Below are positions 33,211-40,845 of a DNA stretch of 43,467 nucleotides, piece after piece. The position numbers and the translations under genes are program-made. How positions within the stretch are numbered: the stretch's first letter is position 1; each line of letters starts with the position of its first letter. The notes under the pieces were generated by a model. It had not been told where the DNA came from. It saw only the letters and a program-made list of their open reading frames with translations, and ran no database searches. Source of the DNA: Aminobacter sp. J41 (lineage in GTDB: Bacteria; Pseudomonadota; Alphaproteobacteria; Rhizobiales; Rhizobiaceae); assembly GCF_000526635.1 (NCBI RefSeq), contig NZ_JAGL01000026.1, forward strand, positions 1 to 43,467, read 5' to 3'.

Positions 33211-35081
33211 TTCCCGGCCTCGACTTCGATGCTCTCCTCGATCGCCGCCTCCCGCTGCGGGATCACCCACCACGACATGAGGTCGACGCCGATGTAGCGC
33301 GGCTGCTGCTCGGGGATGCCGAACTTGTTCCAGAACGCGAAGCGCATCGTCGGCTGGTAGTACTGCGGGATCGCGTAGTAGTTCCAGAGGAGCACGCGGT
33401 CGAGCGCGCGGGTCGCGGCGACCAGCTCCTCGCGGTCCTTGGCGTAGATGATCTTGTCGATCAGCGCGTCGACGACCGGGTTCTTGATGCCGGGGACATT
33501 GCGCGAGCCCGGCGAGTCGGCCGCCTTGCTGCTCCAGTAGTCGCGCTGCTCGTTGCCGGGCGATTCGCTCTGCGGGAAGCCGGCGGTGATCGCCTCGAAC
33601 TCGAAGGCCTGGTAGCGCTGGACGTACTGCGACGTGTCGACGATGCGCAGCGAGGCATCAATGCCGAGACGCCTGAGCGTCTGGATCAGGCCGCCCGCGA
33701 TGACTTCAGAGGTGGGCGAGCCGCCGAGGAACTCGATCTTGAACTGCTCGCCGGTCTGCTTGTTGACCATGCGGCCGTCCTTGATGGCCCAGCCAGCCTC
33801 GTCGAACAGCTTTACCGCCTCGCGCAGATTGTCACGCTCGGCCGTGCGCGAATCGAACACCGGCAGCTTGAACTCCTCGATGAACAGCTCCGGCGGCAGG
33901 TCCTTGCGGAACGGCTCGAGGATTTCCAGCTCCTTGCCCTCCGGCAGACCCCGCGATGCGAGCTCGGAATTTTCCCAGTAGCTCGACAGCCGCTTGTTCA
34001 TGCCGAAGAACTGCAGCCGGTTCTGTTCCTCGAAATTGTAGGCGAGGGTGAGGGCCTTGCGGATGCGGCGGTCCTGAAAGCGCGGCAGGCGCATGTTGAA
34101 CACGAAGGCCTGCATCTGCTGCACGCCGCCCTGCTGGAACTCGCGCTTGATGACGTCGCCGCGCTCGAAGGCGGGGAACTTGTACTCGACCGCCCAGCGG
34201 CGGGTGCTGAGCTCGCGCCGCACGTCCTCGATGCCGCCCTTGGTGAAGGCGACGAAGGCGGCGTTGTCGTCCTGGAAGTAGGTGTAGACCAGCTCGTCGA
34301 AATTGTTGCGGCCGATGTTCACCGGGATCTTCTCGCCCCAGTAGTCCTTCACGCGCTCGTAGACGACGCGGTTGCCGGGCGAGAACGACTTGACCTTGTA
34401 GGGACCGCTGCCGAGCGGCGGCTCCAGCGTCGGGTTGCGGATGTCGCGCTTCTGACCTTTCGCGTTCTCGCCTTCCCACCAGTGCTTCGGCAGGACGTAG
34501 AGGTCGCCCATGATGTGCGGGAGTTCCCGGTTGCCGGTCTGGTCGAAGCGGAACTCGACCTCATGGTCGTTGAGCGCGACCGCTTCCTTCACGTTGGCGA
34601 AATAGCCGCTGTATTGCGGGCTGATCTCCTTGAGGACGTTGAGCGACCAGATCACGTCCTCGGCGGTGATCGGCGTGCCGTCATGCCAGCGCGCGTCCTT
34701 GCTGAGACGGTAGGTGGCCGAGGAATAGTCGTCCGGGTACTTGAAGGCCTCGGCGATCAGCGCGTGGCTGGTGCCCGCCTCGTCGGGCGACTGCTCCATC
34801 AGCGTTTCCCACACCTGGGTGATTCCCGCAGCCGGTGTGCCGCGGATGATGAACGGGTTGAAGCTGTCGAAGGTGCCGAACGCGGTGCTGTTCAGCGTGC
34901 CGCCCTTGGGCGCGCCGGGATTGACGTACGGGTAGCGCTCGAAGGGGGCGGTCTCGGCGTTCTCGGCGATGAGCGACGAAGTGGTGCGCCATTCATCTGC
35001 GCTGGCGGGGAGGGCTGCCGCAGAAAGCGTTGCCATCGCAGACAGGCCCGCGACCAGGTTACGCCAGCTCAAAATTCCCAT
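33207..35081 (-). CDS. yejA: Yej-type substrate-binding protein, first copy, Sec signal
   Basis: A 624-residue family-5 periplasmic binding protein. The Sec signal peptide MGILSWRNLVAGLSAMATLS is followed by AAALPASA-DEW. YejA-branch features are RYPYVNPGAPKGGTLNSTAFGTFDSFNPF (in pieces), LGSGPYKVKSFSPGNRVVYERVKDYWG, and a C-terminal LLWNYYAIPQYYQPTMRFAFWNKFG. This is the first gene of the yejA-yejA-yejB-yejE-yejF operon. The start at 35081 has an AGGACGAAG stretch upstream. The upstream region to the bidirectional terminator at 35194 is short (about 110 bp) and should hold the promoter. Confidence 0.93.
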   Translation of the reverse strand: MGILSWRNLVAGLSAMATLSAAALPASADEWRTTSSLIAENAETAPFERYPYVNPGAPKGGTLNSTAFGTFDSFNPFIIRGTPAAGITQVWETLMEQSPDEAGTSHALIAEAFKYPDDYSSATYRLSKDARWHDGTPITAEDVIWSLNVLKEISPQYSGYFANVKEAVALNDHEVEFRFDQTGNRELPHIMGDLYVLPKHWWEGENAKGQKRDIRNPTLEPPLGSGPYKVKSFSPGNRVVYERVKDYWGEKIPVNIGRNNFDELVYTYFQDDNAAFVAFTKGGIEDVRRELSTRRWAVEYKFPAFERGDVIKREFQQGGVQQMQAFVFNMRLPRFQDRRIRKALTLAYNFEEQNRLQFFGMNKRLSSYWENSELASRGLPEGKELEILEPFRKDLPPELFIEEFKLPVFDSRTAERDNLREAVKLFDEAGWAIKDGRMVNKQTGEQFKIEFLGGSPTSEVIAGGLIQTLRRLGIDASLRIVDTSQYVQRYQAFEFEAITAGFPQSESPGNEQRDYWSSKAADSPGSRNVPGIKNPVVDALIDKIIYAKDREELVAATRALDRVLLWNYYAIPQYYQPTMRFAFWNKFGIPEQQPRYIGVDLMSWWVIPQREAAIEESIEVEAGK

Positions 35082-35193
35082 CTTCGTCCTCGCGCCTCGG
35101 TTTCGGTTCGGGTCGATTCGGGGAGAGTAACCGCTTGCGTGGGGATTGGAACTGCTCCCCCGGTGATTTGCCTCGCCCGGATCAACGATAACA

Positions 35194-35220
35194 AAAAAGC
35201 CGGGCTAAACCCGGCTTTTT
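35194..35220. terminator. Rho-independent terminator of the cytochrome c gene (bidirectional shape)
   Basis: Stem aaaaagccggg/cccggcttttt with a 5-nt loop, flanked by an A-run on one side and a T-run on the other. On the minus strand it follows the cytochrome c stop by 24 bp and ends in a U-run. It is the clearest intrinsic terminator in the window and separates that gene from the yej operon promoter. Confidence 0.9.
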
Positions 35221-35244
35221 CGTGATCCGAAGATTAAATCCGCG

Positions 35245-36003
35245 TTACTGCGCAGCGGGCTGCTCGGCCGGAGCCTCGGTGGCCGGGGCAGTCTCCGGCG
35301 AAGCGGAGGTGCCGTCGTCCTGCGTGTCAGGCTGTGCCGGCGCGGCGTCAGCCGGAGCGGAAGGTGCAGCGTCTGCCGGAGCTTCCTGGGCAGCCGGAGC
35401 AGCGTCGGCCGGAGCGGCTTCCTCAGCCGGGGCCGCGTCGCCCGCGCCAACCTCAGGCAGCGGAGCCGGTTCGTCGGCCAGAGTGCGCAGGTATGCGATC
35501 AGGTCTGCTTCCTGCTCCGGCTTCTTCACGCCAGCGAACGCCATGGCGGTGCCCGAGACGTAGCTACGCGGAGCCTTCAGGAAGCCCGAGAGGTGCTCGT
35601 AGTCCCAGACGACCTGACCGCCCTGCGAGAACTCGCGCATGCCAGCCGAGTAGCTGAAGCCCTCATGCGAGGCGACCGGACGGTTCACGATGCCCCAGAG
35701 GTTCGGGCCGACCTTGTTTGCGCCACCCTTTTCCGCGGTGTGGCAGGCCGCGCACGGCTTGAAGACAGCCTGGCCCTTTGCCGGGTCGGCGTTCTGCAGC
35801 AGTTCGGCGATCGACGGGCCTTCGGCGGCAGCCTCGCCGCCAGCGCCGGCACCGCCACCTTCCACGACCGCGACTGCGTAACCGGGGGTCTCGGGCGCGT
35901 GCGTGGCGAAGATGGTATCGGACGCAAGGCTGACCGAAAACATCACAAACACCACTGCAAGGAACGCGCCGATCAGCTTATTGAGCTCGAACGAATCCAT
36001 CAT
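35245..36003 (-). CDS. cycM: Membrane-anchored cytochrome c (CycM-like)
   Basis: A 252-residue c-type cytochrome. An uncleaved N-terminal helix ([19 protein letters not shown], about 10-28) anchors it to the inner membrane. A Gly/Ala linker follows, then a class I heme domain with CAACH (84-88), VGPNLWG and the axial Met in SGTAMAF (about Met154). CycM-type proteins pass electrons from the bc1 complex to aa3 oxidase. Residues about 178-252 form an Ala/Pro/Glu-rich tail without an assigned role. ATG 36003 has GGGAG 9 nt upstream; the adjacent ATG at 36000 is possible. It is divergent from kdsB. Confidence 0.88.
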   Translation of the reverse strand: MMDSFELNKLIGAFLAVVFVMFSVSLASDTIFATHAPETPGYAVAVVEGGGAGAGGEAAAEGPSIAELLQNADPAKGQAVFKPCAACHTAEKGGANKVGPNLWGIVNRPVASHEGFSYSAGMREFSQGGQVVWDYEHLSGFLKAPRSYVSGTAMAFAGVKKPEQEADLIAYLRTLADEPAPLPEVGAGDAAPAEEAAPADAAPAAQEAPADAAPSAPADAAPAQPDTQDDGTSASPETAPATEAPAEQPAAQ

Positions 36004-36210
36004 CTGCCAAAGGCTCCCTTGATCCGGCCAACTAGGCCCGCCGTGCGTCAATTCAACCTGCGTCCTGCGCGGCCGAAATCCCCCGTGCGGCGGGTGCCGG
36101 TGAAAATCGCGCGGAAACTAGGTCTTTTGCTCGTTCCTTGCAACACATATAAGAACGCTTCCCGGTGAGACGTTTTGCCACTTTTCCAGCTGTCGAGCAC
36201 GTGAATTCCT

Positions 36211-36942
36211 ATGTCAGTCCTTATTCTTATACCGGCGCGCATGGCGTCGACGCGCCTGCCAGGCAAGCCCCTTGCGGACATTGCCGGCCGTCCTATGATT
36301 GTTCACGTGGCCGACCGCGCCAGACAGAGCGGTTTGGGGCGCGTCGTCGTCGCCACCGATTCGCCTGAGGTAGCCGATGCTGCCCGAGCTCACGGCCACG
36401 AAGCCGTGATGACCGATACGAAGCACCAGTCCGGCTCCGATCGCGTGTTCGAGGCACTTCAGACGCTTGATCCGGAAGGGAAGATCGAATCCATCATCAA
36501 CCTGCAGGGCGACCTGCCGACGATCGATCCCGCCGTGATCCAGGCAGCTCTTGCGCCGCTCGATGATCCGGCGGTGGACATCGGCACGCTCGGCGTCGAG
36601 ATCGTTGATGAGGAAGAAAAGACCACGTCGAGCGTGGTGAAGATCGTGGGTTCGCCGGTAAGCTCCACGCGCCTTCGAGCGCTCTACTTTACCCGCGCCA
36701 CCGCCCCGTGGGGCGAAGGCCCGCTCTACCATCATGTCGGCATCTACGCCTGGCGCCGCGCAGCGCTGGAGCGATTCGTCTCGCTTGGCCAGTCGGTGCT
36801 TGAAAAGCGCGAGAGCCTGGAGCAGCTTCGCGCGCTCGAAGCCGGCATGCGTATCGACGCCGAAATCGTCAATTCCGTCCCGCTCGGCGTCGACACGCCA
36901 CAAGACCTCGAACGCGCCCGCGCTCTTATCGAAGGCCGCTAA
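36211..36942 (+). CDS. kdsB: 3-deoxy-manno-octulosonate cytidylyltransferase
   Basis: A 243-residue cytosolic enzyme that makes CMP-Kdo from CTP and Kdo for lipopolysaccharide. The N-terminal nucleotide-binding signature [20 protein letters not shown], the [12 protein letters not shown] segment, the metal/sugar segment [12 protein letters not shown], and [16 protein letters not shown] with [11 protein letters not shown] near the C-terminus are all standard. pheA follows after 2 nt, so the two are co-transcribed. It is divergent from the cytochrome c gene with a 207-bp control region between. Confidence 0.97.
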   Translation: MSVLILIPARMASTRLPGKPLADIAGRPMIVHVADRARQSGLGRVVVATDSPEVADAARAHGHEAVMTDTKHQSGSDRVFEALQTLDPEGKIESIINLQGDLPTIDPAVIQAALAPLDDPAVDIGTLGVEIVDEEEKTTSSVVKIVGSPVSSTRLRALYFTRATAPWGEGPLYHHVGIYAWRRAALERFVSLGQSVLEKRESLEQLRALEAGMRIDAEIVNSVPLGVDTPQDLERARALIEGR

Positions 36943-36944
36943 TC

Positions 36945-37817
36945 ATGATTGCCAAGACCAACAGGATCTCGTTCCAGGGCGAACCCGGTGCCAACTCCGA
37001 CACCGCCTGCCGCGACATGTTCCCGGACATGGAGCCGCTGCCGTGCCCGTCGTTCGAGGACGCGTTCAACGCGGTGGAGACCGGCAAGGCGGACCTCGCC
37101 ATGATCCCGATCGAGAACACGCTCGCGGGCCGCGTCGCCGACATCCACTATCTCTTGCCCGAGTCGCGCCTTTTCATCGTCGACGAGTACTTCCTGCCGA
37201 TCCACTTCCAGCTCATGGTCCTGCCGGGCGTGAAGAAGGAAGGGATCAAGTCGGTCCACAGCCACATCCACGCCCTCGGCCAGTGCCGCAAGGTGATCCG
37301 CAAGAACCGCTGGAAGCCGGTCGTCTCGGGTGACACGGCAGGTGCCGCGCGCATCGTCGCCGAAGAAGGCGACCGGTCCCAGGCCGCGCTTGCGCCGCGC
37401 CTTGCCGCCTCGCTCTACGGCCTCGACATCATCGAGGAGAACGTCGAGGATGCCGAGAACAACGTCACCCGCTTCGTCGTGCTGTCGAAGGAAAAGCGCT
37501 GGGCGCCGCGCACCGACCCGTCCGAACTGATGATGACGACCTTCGTCTTCCGGGTGCACAACATTCCGGCCGCGCTCTACAAGGCGCTCGGCGGCTTTGC
37601 CACCAACAGCGTCAACATGACCAAGCTCGAGAGCTATCAGCTCGGCGGCAAGTTCTATTCGACGCAGTTCTACGCCGACATCGAAGGGCATCCGGACGAC
37701 AAGAACGTCGCCCAGGCCCTCAAGGAGCTCGCCTTCTTCTCCAAGGAAGTGCGCATCCTCGGCGTCTACAAGGCCCACCCGTTCCGCCTGACCCAGGACC
37801 AGGATCAGGACGACTGA
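36945..37817 (+). CDS. pheA: Prephenate dehydratase
   Basis: A 290-residue monofunctional enzyme converting prephenate to phenylpyruvate in phenylalanine synthesis. The N-terminal catalytic domain has FQGEPGANSDTAC, MIPIENTLAGRV and the catalytic TRF (175-177 in ENNVTRFVVL). From about residue 198 an ACT domain follows. Its usual ESRP motif for Phe binding reads ESYQLGG here, so feedback inhibition may differ from E. coli. No chorismate mutase domain is fused. It sits 2 nt after kdsB and 2 nt before the DMT transporter gene. Confidence 0.96.
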   Translation: MIAKTNRISFQGEPGANSDTACRDMFPDMEPLPCPSFEDAFNAVETGKADLAMIPIENTLAGRVADIHYLLPESRLFIVDEYFLPIHFQLMVLPGVKKEGIKSVHSHIHALGQCRKVIRKNRWKPVVSGDTAGAARIVAEEGDRSQAALAPRLAASLYGLDIIEENVEDAENNVTRFVVLSKEKRWAPRTDPSELMMTTFVFRVHNIPAALYKALGGFATNSVNMTKLESYQLGGKFYSTQFYADIEGHPDDKNVAQALKELAFFSKEVRILGVYKAHPFRLTQDQDQDD

Positions 37818-37819
37818 AA

Positions 37820-38728
37820 TTGCAGGTTCAAGGCCGCAAAGGCATTTTCGCGTTCACGCGCCATGAACTCGCGCTGATCGCCATCACCGTCGTGTGGGGC
37901 GGCACGTTCCTCATCGTCCAGAAGGCGATGACAGTGAGCGGGCCGGCATTCTTCGTCGGCATCCGCTTTCTCGCTGCTGGCGCCGTGACCTGCATCCTGT
38001 TCCACAAGGGCATGCGCGGCTTTACCCACCGCGAAATCTTTGGCGGCATCGCGATCGGCTTCACGCTGGCGATCGGCTACGGCCTGCAGACCTATGGCCT
38101 GCAGACGATCACCAGCAGCCAGTCGGCCTTCCTGACGGCGCTGTACGTTCCGATCGTGCCGCTGTTGCAGTGGCTGGTGCTCGGGCGCCTGCCGCGCCTG
38201 ATGAGCTGGGTCGGCATCGTCTTAGCCTTTGCAGGCCTCGTGCTTTTATCGGGACCCGATGCCGGAACGATCAGCCTCAGCGTGGGCGAGATTGCGACTA
38301 TCCTCTGCGCCGTGGCCGTGGCCGCTGAGATCATTCTGATCGGCCGCCTTGCCAATGACGTCGACAGCCGCCGCATCACGGCTGTTCAGCTTCTTTCCGG
38401 CGGCGTGTTCTCGCTCATGGCGATGCCGATCACGGGCGAGAGCGTGCCTGACTTCTCCTGGATCTGGCTGATTGCCGCGCTCGGCATGGGCGTTGCGAGC
38501 TCGATCATCCAGTTCACGATGAACTGGGCGCAAAAGGAAGTCTCGCCGACCCGCGCGACCGTCATCTATGCGGGCGAGCCGGTCTGGGCAGGCATTTTTG
38601 GCCGCATCGCCGGCGAGCGCCTGCCGGGCCTTGCCCTGCTGGGCGCGGCCCTGATCGTGCTTGGCGTCATTGCCAGCGAAATGCAGCCGCCGAAATCGAT
38701 GCGGAAGAGCGACGGGGAGAAAGCGTAG
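37820..38728 (+). CDS. EamA/DMT-family transporter
   Basis: A 302-residue inner-membrane protein with about ten hydrophobic helices in two EamA repeats (ITVVWGGTFLIVQKAM in the first, IIQFTMNWAQKEVSPTRATVIYAGEPVWAG in the second, given in part). The DMT superfamily includes exporters of amino acids and metabolites. The substrate is unknown, though linkage to pheA allows an aromatic compound. The start is TTG 37820, two bases after the pheA stop, with AGGA in the end of pheA; no better ATG exists before the first helix. Confidence 0.87.
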   Translation: MQVQGRKGIFAFTRHELALIAITVVWGGTFLIVQKAMTVSGPAFFVGIRFLAAGAVTCILFHKGMRGFTHREIFGGIAIGFTLAIGYGLQTYGLQTITSSQSAFLTALYVPIVPLLQWLVLGRLPRLMSWVGIVLAFAGLVLLSGPDAGTISLSVGEIATILCAVAVAAEIILIGRLANDVDSRRITAVQLLSGGVFSLMAMPITGESVPDFSWIWLIAALGMGVASSIIQFTMNWAQKEVSPTRATVIYAGEPVWAGIFGRIAGERLPGLALLGAALIVLGVIASEMQPPKSMRKSDGEKA

Positions 38729-38879
38729 GGCGCTTGTGCTGCCGGCTCTAGTGATGCTGCGGTTGGGCCCGCCTGCGTCTGTCTCCCGATCTCTCCCGCA
38801 GCTCGCTTGTGATGGCGCCTCATGTTGGTCGCGTCTGGCTTCTACGCCGCCCCTTTGCCTTCGAAGTCTCCGCTTAATG

Positions 38880-39097
38880 AGCCCCCTCCGCCGCCTTCGG
38901 CGTCACCTCCCCCGCTTCGCAGGGGAGGATCCGCGGCAGCGCCTAGGTTTGGCGTCACCTTCTCGCCTTCAGCGTTCCGCCCATCCATGCCTGAACCTTC
39001 AAGCCGCAGCGGCGGGACAGAACGCGCGCGGCGGTTCCGGGATCCTCCCCTACGAAGTGGGGGAGGGGGACCATGCGAAGCATGGTGGAGGGGGCGG
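38880..39097. repeat. Inverted pair of double-hairpin repeats (family B), copy 2
   Basis: 38880-38931 (gagccccctcc, ccgccttcggcg hairpin, cctcccc...ggggagg) and 39040-39097 (ggatcctcccc...ggggga, accatgc-gaa-gcatggt, ggagggggcg) repeat the arrangement at 17611-17905. Between them, 38984-39022 carries an arm of family A (ccatgcctgaaccttcaagccgcagcgg) without its palindrome. No gene is seen in 38729-39127. The right half ends about 30 bp from the nudC stop. Confidence 0.8.
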
Positions 39098-39127
39098 CGT
39101 GGAGCGCGGCGTCGATGGGAAAACCTG

Positions 39128-40069
39128 CTATTCTGCCTCTGCCCAGAAGCGGATGAGGTGGTGCGCGATCGCCGCGCTTGGCGGCAGGCGCAGTTCCTGC
39201 GGATGCGTGCCGGCGAGCATCTCTCTGACCTCCGCCCGGTCGAACCAGCGGCAGTCCTCCAGCTCCTTGCCGTCGAAGCTGATGTCGTCGTTGAGCGCCT
39301 CCCCGTAGCAGCCGATCATCAGCGAATGCGGGAAGGGCCAGGGCTGACTTGCATGGTAAGCGACGCGGCCGAGGCGGATGCCGGACTCTTCGAGGACCTC
39401 GCGGCGCACCGCGTTCTCGATGGTCTCTCCCGGCTCGATGAAGCCGGCGAGTGCGGAATACATGCCGGGCGCAAAGTGCGGGCTGCGGCCGAGCACGCAG
39501 CGATCGCCCTTGACCGCCAGCATGATCGCGACCGGGTCGGTGCGCGGAAAATGCTCGGTCTCGCACTGGGTGCAGACGCGCTTGTAGCCGCCGATCCGCA
39601 TCTCCGTCCTGCCGCCGCAGCGGCCGCAGAACTTGTGGGTGTGATGCCAGATGAGCAACGCCGCGCCCTGCGCCAGTTCGCCGGTCGCTTCGGACGAAAG
39701 CAGACCCTGCGTGTAGATCGAGCGGTGGTCGATCGCCTTGATGTTTTCGGGAAGATCGTCGGGCTCGACCGAGCCGGGTGCGACGACGACCGGCCCAAGC
39801 TCGGACATGCCGAGCAGCACGGCGTTGTCGAGCTTTGCATTCATCGCCTCTGCCTCGACACGGCTAAAATAGGCGTCAGGCTCGGCGCCGCCGATCTTCA
39901 CGTAAATGCGGCCGGCACGTGACTGCATGATGCGCACGCGCGGGTCGGCGAGTGCCTGGGAGAGGGATTCCTCGCTGCGGTTTTCGGACTGGCGGTCGAT
40001 GCGGTTGCCGGCGAAGCCGACGAACTGGCTGGGCTCGCGTTCGGGGCCGGTGAGCGGAGCAAAGGTCAT
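39128..40069 (-). CDS. nudC: NAD+ diphosphatase NudC
   Basis: A 313-residue Nudix hydrolase that cleaves NAD(H), and NAD caps on RNA, to NMN and AMP. The zinc ribbon is Cys148/151 (CGRCGG) and Cys166/169 (CTQC). The Nudix box GFIEPGETIENAVRREVLEE begins at about residue 209 and is complete. The NudC-specific SQPWPFPHS is at 241-249. ATG 40069 is used; the open frame runs to 40171 inside the HIT gene's end and has no support. The HIT gene ends 20 bp upstream on the same strand, so the two may be co-transcribed. Confidence 0.95.
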   Translation of the reverse strand: MTFAPLTGPEREPSQFVGFAGNRIDRQSENRSEESLSQALADPRVRIMQSRAGRIYVKIGGAEPDAYFSRVEAEAMNAKLDNAVLLGMSELGPVVVAPGSVEPDDLPENIKAIDHRSIYTQGLLSSEATGELAQGAALLIWHHTHKFCGRCGGRTEMRIGGYKRVCTQCETEHFPRTDPVAIMLAVKGDRCVLGRSPHFAPGMYSALAGFIEPGETIENAVRREVLEESGIRLGRVAYHASQPWPFPHSLMIGCYGEALNDDISFDGKELEDCRWFDRAEVREMLAGTHPQELRLPPSAAIAHHLIRFWAEAE

Positions 40070-40089
40070 GTTCGTAATTTTCTGCGGTG

Positions 40090-40512
40090 TCAGGAAAGCG
40101 CGGCGCGGATGGTGTCGATGAACCGGTGCAGGTCCTCGCGCCGGTAGGGCTCGCGCTGGCCGTAGCCCCACACCGGGCCCGGCCAGTTGGGATCGTTCTC
40201 GTCGCGGGCAACGACGTGGTAGTGCAGCTGCGAGACGACATTGCCGAGCGCGCCGACATTGATCTTGCGGCAGGAGGTGAGGCGCTTCAGCGCCTGGCTC
40301 ACCGTATTCGCCTCGAAGATCAGCATCGTCTGGTCGAGCGGGGTTAGATCATGGAGCTCGGTGATGCCGGGGCGCTGGGGGACGAGGATCAGCCACGGCC
40401 AGCGGCTGTCGTCCATCAGCCTCAGTTCGCACAGGCCGAGCCACAGCACGGGCACAGTGTCGCGCTCCAGGCGCGGGTCGAGTTCGAAAGCGGCCTTCCC
40501 GGCACCTATCAC
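40090..40512 (-). CDS. HIT-domain protein (H-to-Q variant)
   Basis: A 140-residue histidine-triad-superfamily protein starting at GTG 40512 with GAGAGGA 6 nt upstream. The core has LDPRLERDTVPVLWLGLCELRLMDDSRWPWLILVPQR (read in parts) and the triad region VSQLHYHVVARDEND. The usual H-x-H-x-H is Q-x-H-x-H here, with the two later histidines kept. HIT proteins hydrolyse or transfer nucleotides; this one's substrate is unknown. The longer open frame would enter the SRP RNA gene on the other strand, which supports the GTG start. Confidence 0.88.
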   Translation of the reverse strand: MIGAGKAAFELDPRLERDTVPVLWLGLCELRLMDDSRWPWLILVPQRPGITELHDLTPLDQTMLIFEANTVSQALKRLTSCRKINVGALGNVVSQLHYHVVARDENDPNWPGPVWGYGQREPYRREDLHRFIDTIRAALS

Positions 40513-40631
40513 GACGTTTCCTCTCCATGTTTTTCCAGTGAAGCTAGATGGCTGCAGCGCGGCCTGCAAGCGAATCGTGAATGGCGGGCAGATCGCCTCT
40601 TGCATTCGGCCGGCGAATTGCCGATATGGAC

Positions 40632-40736
40632 GGTGGGAGGTTGGTGGTGGACGAGCCACTCGCCAACCGGGTCAGGTCCGGAAGGAAGCAGCCCTAACGA
40701 GCCACGGCACGGGTCACCGTGCCAGCCTCCCACCCT
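40632..40736 (+). ncRNA. ffs: Signal recognition particle RNA, small (4.5S) type
   Basis: Contains the conserved SRP domain IV: gtcaggtccggaaggaagca followed by gcc, with the GGAA tetraloop and the asymmetric loop. The ends pair as ggtgggagg (40632-40640) with cctcccacc (40726-40734), giving a rod of about 105 nt. A T-rich stretch (cttttctttcc, 40735-40745) follows and should terminate it. It lies upstream of dnaX, a common rhizobial arrangement. Confidence 0.95.
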
Positions 40737-40845
40737 TTTCTTTCCGCCATCCGCCGCATCGGCTGCGGCGTGCGGTTGACGCAGTCGGCTGCCGGCGGCG
40801 AAACTCGGGCTTCGCAGCATTCCGCAGGGGAGTTTGGCCGCAGGC

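Noticed and set aside
31804-33297. Plus-strand open frame of about 500 codons opposite the second yejA
   Set aside because: Antisense shadow of a complete binding-protein gene with signal peptide and family motifs.
40513-40659. Longer start for the HIT protein
   Set aside because: The extension would run into the SRP RNA gene on the opposite strand, and a GTG with a good ribosome site exists at 40512.
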